Assembly (NCBI GenBank): GCA_019614645.1
Contig: JABWDB010000005.1
Span: forward strand, 6,542,001 to 6,606,000
DNA length: 64,000 bases
Reading direction: 5' to 3'
Source: Stratiolaelaps scimitus
Lineage: Eukaryota > Arthropoda > Arachnida > Mesostigmata > Laelapidae
Positions 20,887 through 34,100 of this stretch are shown here, piece after piece (positions within the stretch are counted from its first letter, which is position 1; each line of letters starts with the position of its first letter). The translations under genes and the position numbers were made by a program. The notes beneath the pieces were generated by a model that worked only from the letters and a program-made list of their open reading frames with translations, had not been told where the DNA came from and did not search any database.

Positions 20887-23800
20887 CTGCATGCGAGGCA
20901 ATTGAAACAGCAATATGTATGGCTATAAAAACCGGACCACGGCAGGGCTAGTGAAGACGGTCATAATAACAACGATGTCCTTTCCCCACTGATGTTTAGT
21001 TTAAGCCTTGCTTTTAACCTTGCAAGTGTTCTTTTAGTACTTGGCACCAAGGCTCGGACCGTATTTTGTCTTACTCCAAGCCATATGTATCTTAGCCTAC
21101 TGAGCCCACTGACACCGTTGGGTCAATGGCTTTGGGCATCGAATTTGGATGCATCAATGAACACAAACCGTATTTGGGTCCTAGCAAGTCCTTAACTCGA
21201 AGTACCTCGGTGCTTTATTAATGAAAACACAGGTGATACTAGGAAATAACATTGGACACCACCAACCGATCGTCACCAACTTTCAGTCACCGACCTCTTA
21301 CACAGTGAATAATAAATAAATAAATAATGTTTGCTCTAATATTGCCGAACTAATATAACTCCCACTTACTGCAAGGATATTTAGGCTCTCACCTGCAACT
21401 ATCGCATTCGAGGTCTCAGCGGTATTTCGTTGTCAGCGAGCCGTCCTGTCACTATTGCGATTATCAATACTGTGAAAATGAAAATCTGGAAAGTTTTTTT
21501 CGCAGAGCCACAACCATCGGCACCGCCCCCGTCCAGAAAGCTGCCTGTCAGCAGAGATCCACCAGCAGAACCGGTAGCGACAGCTTTGAAGGCTCCTTTC
21601 TTTCTCCTTGGCCGCTCGGAGCCTGCTTAACCCGTGCGCCCGAGTGGGTGCTTAGCTCGAGTTGCACCGTTTAACGTCGCTGAAGTGGTAGGGCCCGATT
21701 TGAGCCTGTCCTGCGGCTGGCGCCGATGCTTCGGCCGCCACCGTCTCCACCGTCCTCTCGACGGTTGACGGCGGTTGGCCCGTTGAAGCTGCCCGGCTGC
21801 AGTCCGAGTTGCTGCTTCCAGAATGAGAGCTATGGAGCGGTGGAGGCGACAGACTTCGGAGGACAAAATTTTCTCCAAGGGTCGCCCTCAGTCGCTCGGT
21901 CTGTCGAGTTGTTGGCGGCGTCATGCCGGCCAATATCCAGCAGTGCCCCGGGCGTATTTGAGCTTGGCGCGCTATCATCCCCCCTCCACCCCTCCTGGCC
22001 TGGCAATCCTCGATTCGTTCGTCGTCGCATTTGTTGATTTTCGCCGCATCTCTCCCTGGACCTTGCGAAGTAAGCGTGCGGGCAGCGGTCTCTTACCTAG
22101 ACAACTTGGGCGCGGCGCCTCACACCCCCCGCCCGCATTGAGACCTCCGCCCCCACTTCGGTGGTCCGTTCAACGACGCAACATTCTCTAGAAGAGTCCG
22201 ATCAATTCCGGTCCGGGAGACACCTGGACACACGGCGCATATATTATAGTTCATCTGTAATAATCCTGTCAAGCAAGTGGACGTTCCCTTACTCGATTCT
22301 GCTTGCGTTGTATATTGGTAGTAATGATAGCGTCATTTGGCAACGGCGGAGGTGGCACTCTCAAATGATTAAGACATCTCTCAACTATTCGTGAGTCTCG
22401 TTTGGTCAACTCATCTCATTTAATTGAGATGTGAGTGGTTTCTCTGCCTGCCGAGGCTGGCCTCCGAGAGATGGGGATTTTTTCTCCTGATATGCTCCGT
22501 AGTAGTAATTCCATACGCGCCGTTAGTGCCGAGAGGTGTCTGCTGATAGGTGACGGGCTGGGGTCTCTTCAGCCGCCATCGAAAAAACGTTATACTTTAA
22601 TTACTTCCGTCTGCATAAATTCTCTATTGCTTCTCTTTGTCTCTGGTACAATTGTACGTGTATTGTAATATTATGCAGAATATTGTGCAGATCGCGTGTC
22701 GTCACACAAGCGAACGCTACTTGCCAATGCCATGAAACGATCTTCCCAGCGGAGTATCTGTTGCCTTGTCAGAGTACAATTTCTGTGAAAACGGGCCAGC
22801 CCTTGCATAGGCTTTCGTATTGGAACCCCTAAGGGATGGTTAGCTGGTCATTTGCCTGTCAGGGATATGCTATTTGGCTGGGGTGCAATGTGCAAGCAAT
22901 AATTTATGGTTTACACAAGGTAGTCTTAGATAAGGATTTTTTTCAATTAAAGGCATTCTATGTGATCATCACCAAATAGAATTTTTTTCGTATAGACTAA
23001 AAGCAGCGATACACAGTAATTGGCAATTATGGAATGGTGCTGCGGGGGAATATTCAAGGGGAATATTGTTCCTCACCGGTACACTCAGGTCGGCCTTTAT
23101 AATCGCCTGATTCTGGGAATATAATAGCAACGTAAAACTAACTACTTCATTAGTAATCCCAGCACAATGGTTGATCTTCGGTTCATATCTGTTCTTGCGA
23201 ATTTGAACGGTAGAGGGCATTGGGACTTAGTTGAAGTCTATTTATTTTATGTTAATAACGTACATGTTTATTTTTATTTTTATTAACCAATTACCATTTT
23301 AAATAAGAATAGAACCAGCAGAGGGTAGCCTTCCGCGAGTGAAATCAGTGAGACAAGGAGTGAATACATATATATTTTAAACAATTTATGTATGTATTCT
23401 ACATGTTATATTAAAACCTGAGTTTTTTGTCGACATCCACATTTGCGTCTCTTTTCATTGGTCGTTCCCGTAAATCTCCTTCACCAGATATATTCGCAGT
23501 CCCAACAAACGCTCACCGTGCACAAAGGCCAAGCGCGCGGTTCTGTCTCCATACAACGATGAGACGACTGGGAAGTCGACTGACTCACTGGCTGGTCCAC
23601 CCGAGCGTCGTCCTTCGTGAGACTTCTCGTCGGGTGAACTGGCAACGTGTCCTTGCCTACCAACTCACTTGGAGTGTCCGGCGGCTCTCACTGGCTGTAA
23701 GAGCCGCTTCCAGTAGCGACTATGGTAAGTGCCGAGGCAAACAGAGCCGAGCCAGATAGGTCCAACCGAGAGAGAGAGGGAGCGAGGGAGAGTCGCGCGG

Positions 23801-24329
23801 AAAATGTGACGACGAAGTGGTGGAATAGATAGACCTCTGTATCTTCCCGGCAGGGCACCACGGCTCGTAGCAGTTGTACAGTACCGGATCTCGTAGTGTG
23901 CCCCTGTGCTGGCCGCCGCAGTAGCTATGAAAGACTGCGGGCTGTTTGCTTTCAGTATTGTAGAATTAAGACATATGTCGGCACAAAATCTGAAGGTGGA
24001 GAGATTAGGGATGACAGGGTTGGCACTTTTGTGCATGGCGAGCGTTAGTTGGGGGCGACGAATACATCCAATAGAGAGATTTAGATTAGAACGTATAATT
24101 AATATCGCGCGTGTTATACAATAGAGAGTATTGGTCGTGGATTAGATCTTAAATATTACATATAAAACCGAGTAATTGAGTCCTCCGATTAGCCCCTACT
24201 AAACAATACCTTAGGGGTAATTCTCACCGGTTCCCCTTATGTGACAGAACTTGCCTCTGAACCTTTAGATTGCAACGAAATTGGCGCATATTGGATCGAA
24301 TGAACTTCTTAAACAAGTCAGGTCTGGCG
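20887..24329. other. Intergenic DNA with a GC-rich island
   Basis: From about 21500 to 22160 the sequence is GC-rich and open in several frames on both strands. A strong polypyrimidine tract and CAG (to 21506) precede Ser/Pro-rich reading frames, and the - strand frame 21652-21978 is equally open. Neither could be assigned. The rest is AT-rich with no recognised feature. Confidence 0.4.
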
Positions 24330-25010
24330 TTAAACTACAATCTTTCTGTTCTCGTAATGTATACTGATGTTAAGAGTGCCTTCGAGCACTATTGTATACC
24401 TTTCGAGATAATCTTATCTTCTCTGCCAGCAATTGGGAGTTGTCAAACATTGTTATCACCGTTGGAGATGACAATGCCTGAAGAACCCTGCAGGATACGA
24501 TGCATATGATATTTGTCTGGTCAGAACAGATGGGTCGGTTCTTTAACTTTCGGCCAAGAAGTGTGCTGTCATTCCCCCCGGGCAGTAGAAATTAAAGAAA
24601 ATATTATCTACTAGGTGACGACGTGATTATTAAAATGGATATTGAGTTGAATCTAGGGGCACGGGTTCTCGGCTTCACTCAGGCTTAGCGAATAAGTTGA
24701 TTTTATTATCGTTAAATAAATGTTCATCACTCGTATGGTGTCGAATATTCAGGTGTTTTGTCCTGAGGGCTCATCCTGCTTACCTAAAGCTTTATCAGGT
24801 TGACGTTGTGCCGTTGTTCATGTATGCGTACACAATGTGGATTCCAAGCAGAATTGAGACATGCATCACCTAGAAGAAAAGCAAACGAGATATCCTCCGG
24901 AGAATTGAACGGAGATATGAGATGGACCTACTCTCTAGCGCGTTGCTGTCAGATAGTCAGAGGACGAAGATTGCTGATATTTCAAAAAAATTGACAAACA
25001 ATTCAAATTC
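24330..25010 (+). mobile_element. Decayed LINE reverse transcriptase fragment
   Basis: Pieces of a non-LTR reverse transcriptase are readable across several frames. VMYTDVKSAFEH near 24353 matches the IDFSKAFD motif. A KKCAVI element near 24550 matches the NxKKCxVM motif. Near 24810-24900, LFMYAYTMWIPSRIE and DILRRIERRYEM match the C-terminal region with W-P and the VQRRATRLI-type helix. Stops and frameshifts separate them, so it is a dead copy. The YADD box was not found. Confidence 0.55.
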
Positions 25011-26689
25011 GTGCTGCCAATAATCATTGTTCAACTCATAAATGTATCGCTGGGAGTCTGTGCTTGAACACTGGCCGGAACATGCTTCAATATGATAGTT
25101 TCATGTGTTTATCCGTAATTTTAGGTAAGAGTTCTCGTAAAGGGCAAGACTCCTCCCTTTCTCGTAAATTCGAAAGATCCTTTATACTTGGATCAAGGAG
25201 CCCCCCCCAGATTTTTTATAGGAATCAACGCTAATTTATTTATTTGCACAGTGCGTACAAAAGGCATGGTAATGCCATAGATTCTGGTAACTATTATTTT
25301 ACCGATATATGCAAACAACACCCTCTACCCAATCAATTAGCAGTCACACATTCTACATATCACACTTTGTTATGATATTATTCACAATTATTCTTGCCCG
25401 TTCAACTCAATTCGCTAGCGAATTCAAAATAATAAACATCTGGCTTATCCTCTCAGTGTAGGCAGTCGCTTATGGTGTAACGACAAAACCCCTCAATTTA
25501 TCGTATACACCGGGTTCATCGTAGGGCTCATGGAGCAAAGATTCAGTTTTTCAGGTTCTATTGAATTGTTTCCCGAGACCTGACAATCGAGTTAGTGTAT
25601 CTCCTGTGTGTCTCCTCTAATAGGGTTATGCAGATCCAAAATGCTTTTTTTTTCACCCCTCACCGATCGCCAGCTCGCAGTAGCTATCAACCTTTAGCGA
25701 GCCTATACCTCAGGCGTTCCCTTCCCAGGTACCGACTTCCATGTGAATGACAGCCACCCGTTGCCGCTGACGCTGTGGCAGCTGAAAAAGACACGCTTCA
25801 GGCTTCCCCCGCGATCCGCGCCTCTCTATGAAGCTCTCAGCAAACGTAAGCAGCCACAGTTCACCTGCTTTTGTGCTATGTACGCGCAAAAGGTACAATG
25901 GCAGCACACCCGGCTTAATGTAGCGGCTAAACACATAGGGAACATGGGTGGGAAACGCGTTGCAATACATCACTATTCACTTGTTCATTTCGGTGGCGTG
26001 CGTTCGCCAGCTGACCACCGACTGGCCACCCAACAACGGCAACAGCCCGATGCTACGACAACTCGCGGCTTGAATTGGCGAGTCAAATCTGAAGCGGTGC
26101 TGTAACAACGCTCAGAGCTGATGTCACAGGGTTGGTTTCGAGTATAACTCTCTCGCTGGATGCCAATGACATCCGCGTTTTGCCGGTACGATCGTCGTAT
26201 ACGCTGATGCTTGACAATGATGTGTAAGCTCTAATGGTATGACGTCACGATGGCGTTCAGCGGACGTTTGGCAATCCTGCGGGAACCATGCACAATGACT
26301 GCATGCGATTATATATTATACCTGGTCGCTTCGAAAATAACCGTTTAAGAGTGGGCCTTTTTTTGACACCCGCACTTCTTCGGTGGCAGAATTGAACTTT
26401 GGCTATGCTCGGGAATGCGCAATCACCGAACCGACACAGTGGTTCAAGTATCTATAACGGTATCCTGGGTACACTGGACACCGTTTTAATTCATTCGATC
26501 ACGTGCGCTTGGCCCTACAAACATCAACACCAACGACGGGTGAATATACATTATATACAAACATATATAAGTATACGAACACCATACAAATACCACGAAC
26601 ACTTAATGTCGCTCACGATCATATTAATCATCATTAGCATCAGACGGTCGTTTTTGCCAACAATTGAACGCGATGCCGTATTCACGCAA
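25011..26689. other. Intergenic DNA, no feature recognised
   Basis: No exon, RNA gene or repeat family could be supported. The open frame 25743-26105 has no recognisable motif and unremarkable splice context. Confidence 0.5.
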
Positions 26690-26810
26690 ATAGCCGTTAG
26701 CACGGTGGCCTCAAAGGTGAGGTCTCTGGCTATCAAAAGCGGAAGGACACGGGTTCGAGTACCGCGATGCGACATATCGATAACTTAAGCGTTGTAAGGC
26801 AAAAAAAAAA
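26690..26810 (+). mobile_element. tRNA-derived SINE, fairly complete copy
   Basis: A tRNA-like head carries an A-box-like TAGCACGGTGG (26697-26707) and a B-box-like GGTTCGAGT (26752-26760). It is followed by a short body containing AACTTAAGC and a 10-A tail (26801-26810). The body and the stretch TCTCTGGCT are shared with the element inserted at 60908-61026, showing a repeat family and not a tRNA gene. Confidence 0.75.
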
Positions 26811-26944
26811 CTGCAGTGAAATTACTAAATTAGAATTACGTGTTAGATAATCCGCGCGTCCGTCCGTCCGCCCGCTCGTTGCTCGTCTTCGAAAATAAAC
26901 ACAAAAGTGCGTCCGACATGTTCTTTAGCCGTTACTAAGACACG

Positions 26945-27436
26945 TTAGATGTCCGTGGGAAAAAGATCGACCCCGTCCATTGCGTTATCCCCATAGTAAT
27001 GTTGACGCCATACACGCCTACAAGCTTCAACGTCACAATTCGACACATAACGCTTGCTTTCGTTAGCAGGGAACAGAGGGGTGCAATGAGTGTGCAGCGA
27101 CTTATCGCTGGACTGACGGACGAACGATAACACCCGATATCTTAGCACGTTACTTGTGCACTGAAGATTTAGAGGTGTTTCAACAGCGGCGAATGCCGTT
27201 GCAACAGCCAACTTTCGGCATCGGCTTTGCTCAAGTTGTAAATTACGTTTGACCTCGTTCGACATCGGATACAAGCTTTGTCTCTCATGCGGTTCTTGTT
27301 CGAGCCTCCACCGTTGGGGAGCGTTGACCCCGTAAAATATAATAGCTTCATCAATGGCAATGACATTAAGTACGGCCCCGGTGTTTGCGCAGACGGCCGT
27401 TGGGGCCGGGACCCCCGCAACAATTGATTTCGACAT
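26945..27436 (-). CDS. Unclassified open reading frame, 163 codons
   Basis: One of the longer ATG-to-stop frames outside the CPD gene that is not low-complexity. I recognise no domain. It has no clear signal peptide or membrane segment, and no neighbouring coding signal supports it. It may be chance, a transposon remnant, or a single exon. Confidence 0.15.
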   Translation of the reverse strand: MSKSIVAGVPAPTAVCANTGAVLNVIAIDEAIIFYGVNAPQRWRLEQEPHERQSLYPMSNEVKRNLQLEQSRCRKLAVATAFAAVETPLNLQCTSNVLRYRVLSFVRQSSDKSLHTHCTPLFPANESKRYVSNCDVEACRRVWRQHYYGDNAMDGVDLFPTDI

Positions 27437-30400
27437 CAGACGCTGCTATTCACGTATGTGCTTCGATGAACGCTATCAATCGGAGAGCCAGCCAGCCAGC
27501 CAGCCAGCCTTCTCTCATTCCACCAAAGCCTACATGCCGTCATCAAAGAGCACCAACAATATTCCGCCTTCATCGGTCCGAAACACATTCATGCCACGTG
27601 TGTGCTTTCCCGGGCAGCGAGCACGCCGGTGAGGAGGAGGCGGCCCCCGGACGAATGAGGGAATCCCGCTGTCTAAATGTCAAAACGCGTACGGAGTTGT
27701 GTTTCCACTGGTAACAAGATCCGCGAGCCTCCTCATAGCGGATACATTTCACAATTTTCCCTGCTCGGCAGGGATATATCATATGATATTAGCAGCGGTG
27801 GGGCGCCAGCATTGCTGAATAGCAGCGGACTCCACCGAGATCGTTTCCTTTGAATGATCGCGAATGAGTCGAGACCAGCAATATGCCTAGATGTATTTGA
27901 TGTGTTAGAAAGATGATACTCGATCGTTTCAACCACATTATCTAATCGGCATGCGTTATCGTCTGCTATCTGTCGATACACTATTTCCCAGTGGTACTGT
28001 CGTTCGATGCAGTGCTAGTGCTTCATTCTGCCGGTGAACAATCACAGCAATAGTGTAGACCTTCACCGACAAATTACATCGCTACAGGTCGTCTGTTCTC
28101 AGCAGTTCAAAAATAACGTTGCCTCGCAGGCGGCCTGACCACACAGCGCGAATATCCACTCGACGATCATTTGGCTTCCGATTGGTTGTATATTGACGTA
28201 TGTATTGTATTTACTCACCCCGTTATTTTTCTTCGATATTCGAGCCTGGTCGAGGAGACCGACAGAATCTGCTCACTGAATCCATTGCAGAAAAATGAAT
28301 TATTGCGCTAACATATATTTTTAATATAAAATCATAAACGTGCTGCCGACGAACGCAGGCGGAGTTTTCGTAGGCGGATGTTGTCTCGTTGTTATTTGGT
28401 GCTCACCAATGTACTGTCATCGGGTGAGCACTTCCCGAGGGCGAATTGTGTAGGTGAAGCGGTGGTGTAGGCGTGGTGATGTAGACTAATTCCGATGGCG
28501 GAGGATGAATCCAGTGAGGGGAACGTACCCAGCGCGGGATGAGCAGTGACGTTGCTGCTGCTGAGCGATGTGACTCAGTCCTTGAGTACCTTGAGCGTTC
28601 AGCTAATCAGTAGTGAGAACGAACACTGGCCTAGTGCACGCCACCCACTTCTGGCTATTTCGCGATGCTGCCTAGCGCCGATGAGAGCTGGTGTCGTTGT
28701 TGCCTTCGTCGATGTCGTCGCTTATCGCGGCCGGCATCATCGCCCGAAGCACACACAGACCGAGGGTTTTACCTCTGAGCACGGAGGAGGAGGAGTCCAT
28801 AGGCGGCTATATAGTCATCATATCTGTGCCATAATCGATGCTAGCGAATGCTAGGACGGTCAGTGCATTCGTTCCCAATAAGTAGTCGGGCTATAAACGG
28901 TTGCATTATGACTGGGAGGGTCAGTGTTTCGTAGCAGAGTTGCGTTTGTTTTTCTTCTTTGTTTCGCCTTGATTCTTGGTCAGGTCTGGTTAGTGCTTCC
29001 CTCGACTGAACTCACTCAAGTGCCGGCTCGATGGAGCCTGACCATTGATGCAAGTACATGAACAATGTGTCTAACGATTGAATGATGTGTCTGATATGTA
29101 AGACAACTGCAAATGCGCAGTTTTCAACGCAAGATTGCCTTTTTGATTCTTCTCAGCATTGCAAGCGAACATTACGTTTCGAACTTGACTTCGGCACCTT
29201 CTTTGCTTCGTGGCAAGATTCTAAGCCGATACAATAAGCGTTGGTTTATTAACGGAAATGCAGTCCATCTGTCAACTGAGCGATAAGATCGGTGTCACAA
29301 TTTTATTTTAAGTTTATTCTTAGCATTATCTACATTGCTCCGCACAATGAGAGATGTTAACAAACGATTTGTTACGGAAACACAGAGCGATTAGTTCATT
29401 TGGCCACAGAGCCAAAATCACCACACTATTAGTACATGTGTTATCGTCTCTTAGTTGGCACCAGCCATCAATAAATATGTTGTTGTTCTTCAATACGTTG
29501 GCACGCACTTCAGTTCGCGCCGATCGTGAATAGGTAAGCATTGGTTCGCTCAGGAGTTAACTCATATAATAAAACACGCTGTGTATGACAGTGTAGAAAC
29601 GTTTACAGGACGGGGTTGCTCGATCACGAGCGACTTATGAAACCTTGAAATAGATGCTCTGTCCCAGCTGCGAAATCATGGTCAAAGTCGAGTTAGTTGC
29701 ATAAACATATACATATTATAATGAGTTCCATATATATATATATATATATATATATGGTTTTATTTTATATATATATATAAAGTGGGGTCACCATGAGATG
29801 AGTTCAGTGATCATGAGCCCATTTCACACCCTACTATATTTTATACTCCGGTCGTCACAGTTTACGCGCCGAAATATGTGTGGTTACTAAGTACCGGCAT
29901 AGGTTCACCTTTGTCGTGATTCGACACGGTTATTTAATCTCTAGAGTCCGCCAGAGGAACATATCATCCGAACAGTACCTTTTCGCAGGCTGGCATCTTT
30001 TTCCGAAACATTCTGTTCCTTAGAGTTCGAATTGACCTGCCACTGCACCAAACAAAATTCAGGTGCTTGTAACGAATTTCCCTAGCTACAAAACGGTCCC
30101 AAGAGATTGTCGGTGACCCCCTTATCTAAGATTTAGTTGAATTTAGAAAATAGTGAAAATGGTTTGTGGGGTGTTCAATAGCGGCGAAATATATGATCAT
30201 GAGCGGTGTATTTTTTGCATATCAACTCATTCTCTGTGCTTTGCATTATAACAAAAGAAACGATTAACATACCTCAAACTTGCGAAAGACAACTGGAGCC
30301 GCGCTAGTCTAATGCTATAATTACTAGCATCGTAAGTTCAATATAAAGGTCATATGATCATATAAGGTTCGTATGCATTATGGGCTTGTAAACACGTTTG

Positions 30401-32077
30401 TGAACGCCGAGTGTCTCAAGGGTTTTGAAAATACATTTTCAGGATCATGAATACAAAAGCAGCGAAGCGGCTCGAGGAAGGCAAAGCGTTGCCCTGTTTC
30501 ATGTGTTTTTTCTTGTCGGGTTTGGTCCTCTGTAAGGGCAAACGCTGCACGATGTAAGAGCATTGGACCTTACGATGTCAAAAGCCACCACCAGCGCCAT
30601 GGGTGGTCAGTTCACCATCTCGAATAAACGGGAGGGACGTGTCAGGAAATCGTTCGAATTCACGACGCCCTTTCGATGTTCAACTCCATCCCCAAGCAGA
30701 TGGGGTCGACAGAGAGGAATTGAAAAACGTCTTTAATCATAACGTAATAAAGTGACAAAATATGTTCTGTTACGTTGATAGTGGCAGAAGTGGATCCTAT
30801 CGTGAAGTATATCGCAGGCGGATACTGCAGGTGAGCGCAATGGCAGCTCTGCTAAAAGTCGACCTCTTTCCTAGATTTGGCACGATATCACTCACACTGA
30901 AATAGTACAAATAATCATTGGATAAAGCCCTCAGGGCTTCATTGCTACACAGATTGTTGCACACGAATCGCATCCTTCAAGCTCGGTGAAGAGATGTTGT
31001 TCACAATCTCTGATCTGTAGCACCACTAAAACGTCCACTACTTCCTCTACCACTGTCAGTACACAACTTCGAGAGAAATCTCTTACTTTAACTATTTACA
31101 GTATATTGCCAACAAGGTGTTTACCGTGAACGTACGATAGCCCCCCTACCCGTACCAACGTGCTTTCGTGTTTGACAACTTCTCCGTACCGTCTGTTTGT
31201 TCTCAATGTGGTGTCGAACTCTATTCGGTCAAACTTGCTTCCGTCCGGGCGTTCACGGCACTCGCTGCCGGTTACCGGCCGGGCGGAGATCTGTGTTTCG
31301 CTCTCTTTCGTCGTTTGTCTGTCCGGCGAGGAGCATTGATAGTCCTCATGTGGCCCGTCCCACAGTCACCCCCGGCCTGCCCCATTTGCATCTTACAGAC
31401 TTTGCGGTTCAAGGTTCCAGATTTCCCCAGGGGACGCTGCTGCTGTACGGCCTTGTCGTCGAGTCCTATTTCTTTGACCTAACCCCCTCTTCTCCGAGAC
31501 AACCCTACGGTTGTCGGGGGTCGAAGGACGCCACAGATACAGTGCCAGCTACTGATGTCCCATCGAGGTCTGCTGCTGTATCAACAGTTCGTGTGGGTAC
31601 GCGTCCAGCCCGCGTGCGTGTGTGCCATCCACCTCTGTCTGGTGACCCCAACTCGGTTGCGTTCACCTAGCTACGTCTTTCTGTTTAGACTGTGTGCCGC
31701 GCTGCTTACTTTGAGGGGACAGATAGATAAGAAAGGAGCAGAGGATGGACGATTAAAGGTAAAGTTGAAATCTTGGTGTCTACTTGGGTGTGGGTGTGTG
31801 TGTGTCTGGCTAGACCCGGTTGGAGTGCGGTGGCGGTGGGCTTCGGAAATGGAAGTTGCGCACCGCAGTTGGAGGCAGGATTACTCTATTCAGCTGGTGG
31901 CTGTCACCTCACTTGAGAATCGGCGCCGAAGCCAAAGCTGTTGTGTGGCCAGAGGTGCAATCGTTGCCCGCCTCCTCAGCTTCTTTCTCTTGTGACACAA
32001 AGATGTAATGTTATCTCTTGTGGGAAATGAGATATTGCCTGGCTCAACTTCCTACTTTTCAGGCCGAAGAAATAGAG

Positions 32078-32107
32078 TGTTTCCAAGCGCTGAAGTGCTT
32101 GGAAACA
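32078..32107. repeat. Short perfect inverted repeat
   Basis: Arms 32078-32088 and 32097-32107 are exact reverse complements (11 bp, TGTTTCCAAGC) around an 8-base loop. Confidence 0.85.
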
Positions 32108-32611
32108 TACCTTGCGTTCGAAATTGGCGCCGGTGCTAGCGATGGGCTTTGTTATCGTGGGCTAGGGCAAACAAGGCGATAATACGAAGCATACGCCATG
32201 AAGTTTCGGAAAGTCCAGTGGACTACTTCGCAAAATAACTCTATACGTTTCAAACCATGGACAAGTTAAACGTGTACCGCGATTCGCTACGATTGTCTCG
32301 AGCAGTGATATGTGGCACGCCTGGTGATTACTTACCTCGTATTGGTGTTGATACACAATATTTATGGGAGTGTTTGATAATTATATAATTGCCAAGATAT
32401 TAGCCGGATCAGTGAATATTGCCGCAATCGCCGAATCAGTCACCGACATCTTTGTACAGGTGCGCCCTCTCTGAAACCGGCTGAGAGAAAGGGCGTCGAA
32501 GCTGTATCCGCGTTAAGCTAAATGTGTGAAAATAATTCATCTCTAACGAAGAATCTGCTTGTCGCACTGTAGGACAGACGCTTTGCATTTGCGTTTCAAG
32601 GGGTCCGTCTT

Positions 32612-32672
32612 ATGGAGCAATGCCAAAAAGCAGTTGTACCGTGGACGTTAAATGTTGGCTGAGAGTCAGCCC
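32612..32672 (-). repeat. Dispersed repeat, copy 2
   Basis: The reverse complement contains TTAACGTCCACGGTAC and CATAAGACGGACCCC, matching the CPD-intron copy at 1622-1681. Similarity falls off on both sides. Family unknown. Confidence 0.55.
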
Positions 32673-34100
32673 GAAAATCTTCACCTTAAGGACAGACGGC
32701 ATTGACAACTTAGCTCGAATGGTGATCGCGGCACAAAATACATTATACCTCCTGTTTAGGCTAACAGTCAGTATAGTAATCGAGCAGTCATGAAATGATT
32801 AGAGGAGTCCTGGTGGAGGTCGTGACTTTGACAGTGTTACCGTCGCCAGCTGCGTAGACAATGCTGGAAGTTCACTCCACCCTCGAAATTGTTTGACATC
32901 GTACCTGCGAGCGAAGAATGAATTTGTATAATTATATTTAAGAAGAGTAAAAAAATACGAATAAAACACCATCAAAATATATGTCATTGGTGTCCACTCG
33001 TATGATGACTCTAGTCGATTACAAATCATATGACGACCCATTGATAGCGCCATGCTTCATATAGATATACGACACAGCACACATGTACAGCACATTCACT
33101 GCTAAGTATACGTACCTCAGAAACATCAGATCGACAGAGGTTCGAAGGGTAAGTGTAATCATACTTTGTCGGTGGGTTTCCCTCGATTTAATTTCTTAAC
33201 CAACGCCTTCACTTTCAATTCGTTTTTGTTCCTACCTGACCCTTTGTATTTTTCCATGCTAAACTCAGCTTGTTTCCTCGGCTAGGTTCCCATCTGTCAA
33301 GTGGCTGAAAATTAGGGTCGAGTCAATTTAAGGGCGATGAGACTGAGGTTCACCTCGTGGATAAAGGAAGCCTTAATTGAAGCCACCATCTGACCTAAAA
33401 TAAACAATATTTTCACTAGGGAATGCACAAATAGTATGAGATACGCACGCTGAGCCCGGATCTTTGAATGAACTAAATCTGTCATTAATTATCGCAAAAT
33501 CGAACGCGATCAACAAAGCTCACGTTCGCGTCTATCGAACGACACCTACCAAACTACGTTATGTCCTATTATTAGCCTGTGAAATACGGTGTTTGCTTGA
33601 AGGCACCAACCAACCTAACGGAGGCTGTCTGTCCTCAAAGCTTCAACCACCAATTCTATGCGCTTTAATTCTATGATAACGTCATCTTTTCTCTCTGACG
33701 TTCTGCACAGTCTTCCCAATGCCACCTTGGCCAACAACTCACCCAATGATTTGCTGGACACCTGCTGTCATTTTCCGATCACTTCGACTCGATCGAGGCA
33801 GCAGCGACACCCTTCGCCAGCAAGTTCAGCAGGAACAACAACAATAATAACAATAACAACAACACGAAGCAGATATCAACGATAACACGCCAGCGTGGCG
33901 TGAGGCTCGGATCGATACGAGAACGGACTAATTCAAACGTTTTGCCGTTCGCGTCGTTCCCCGCAACGGCGGGACAGCGATCCACGACAGGAAGATATTA
34001 AAGAAGGTTGTTTTTCTTTATTTTGCCGCTATCGCCGACACTGTCGTTGCCAGCGGTGGCCAATGTTGTGGGCACGTAGAGAACTCGAGCAGCCAGAACA

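Larger units (their letters stand above)
26811..34100. other. Intergenic or intronic DNA, mostly featureless
   Basis: It contains (AGCC)6 at 27486-27509, (TA)n tracts at 29731-29756 and 29769-29780, a dispersed repeat copy at 32612-32672 and a short hairpin at 32078-32107. The open frame at 31197-31670 and similar ones lack recognisable motifs. Confidence 0.5.

Noticed and set aside
21652..21978. A 108-codon - strand frame, and Ser/Pro-rich + strand frames after a strong acceptor at 21506.
   Set aside because: Both strands look equally protein-like in this GC-rich stretch and neither has a partner exon or recognised motif.
33700..34000. An Asn-rich frame (poly-Asn, then TKQISTITRQRGVRLGS) downstream of an acceptor-like CTGCACAG.
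   Set aside because: The frame has a stop between the acceptor and the poly-Asn part, and it has no ATG.
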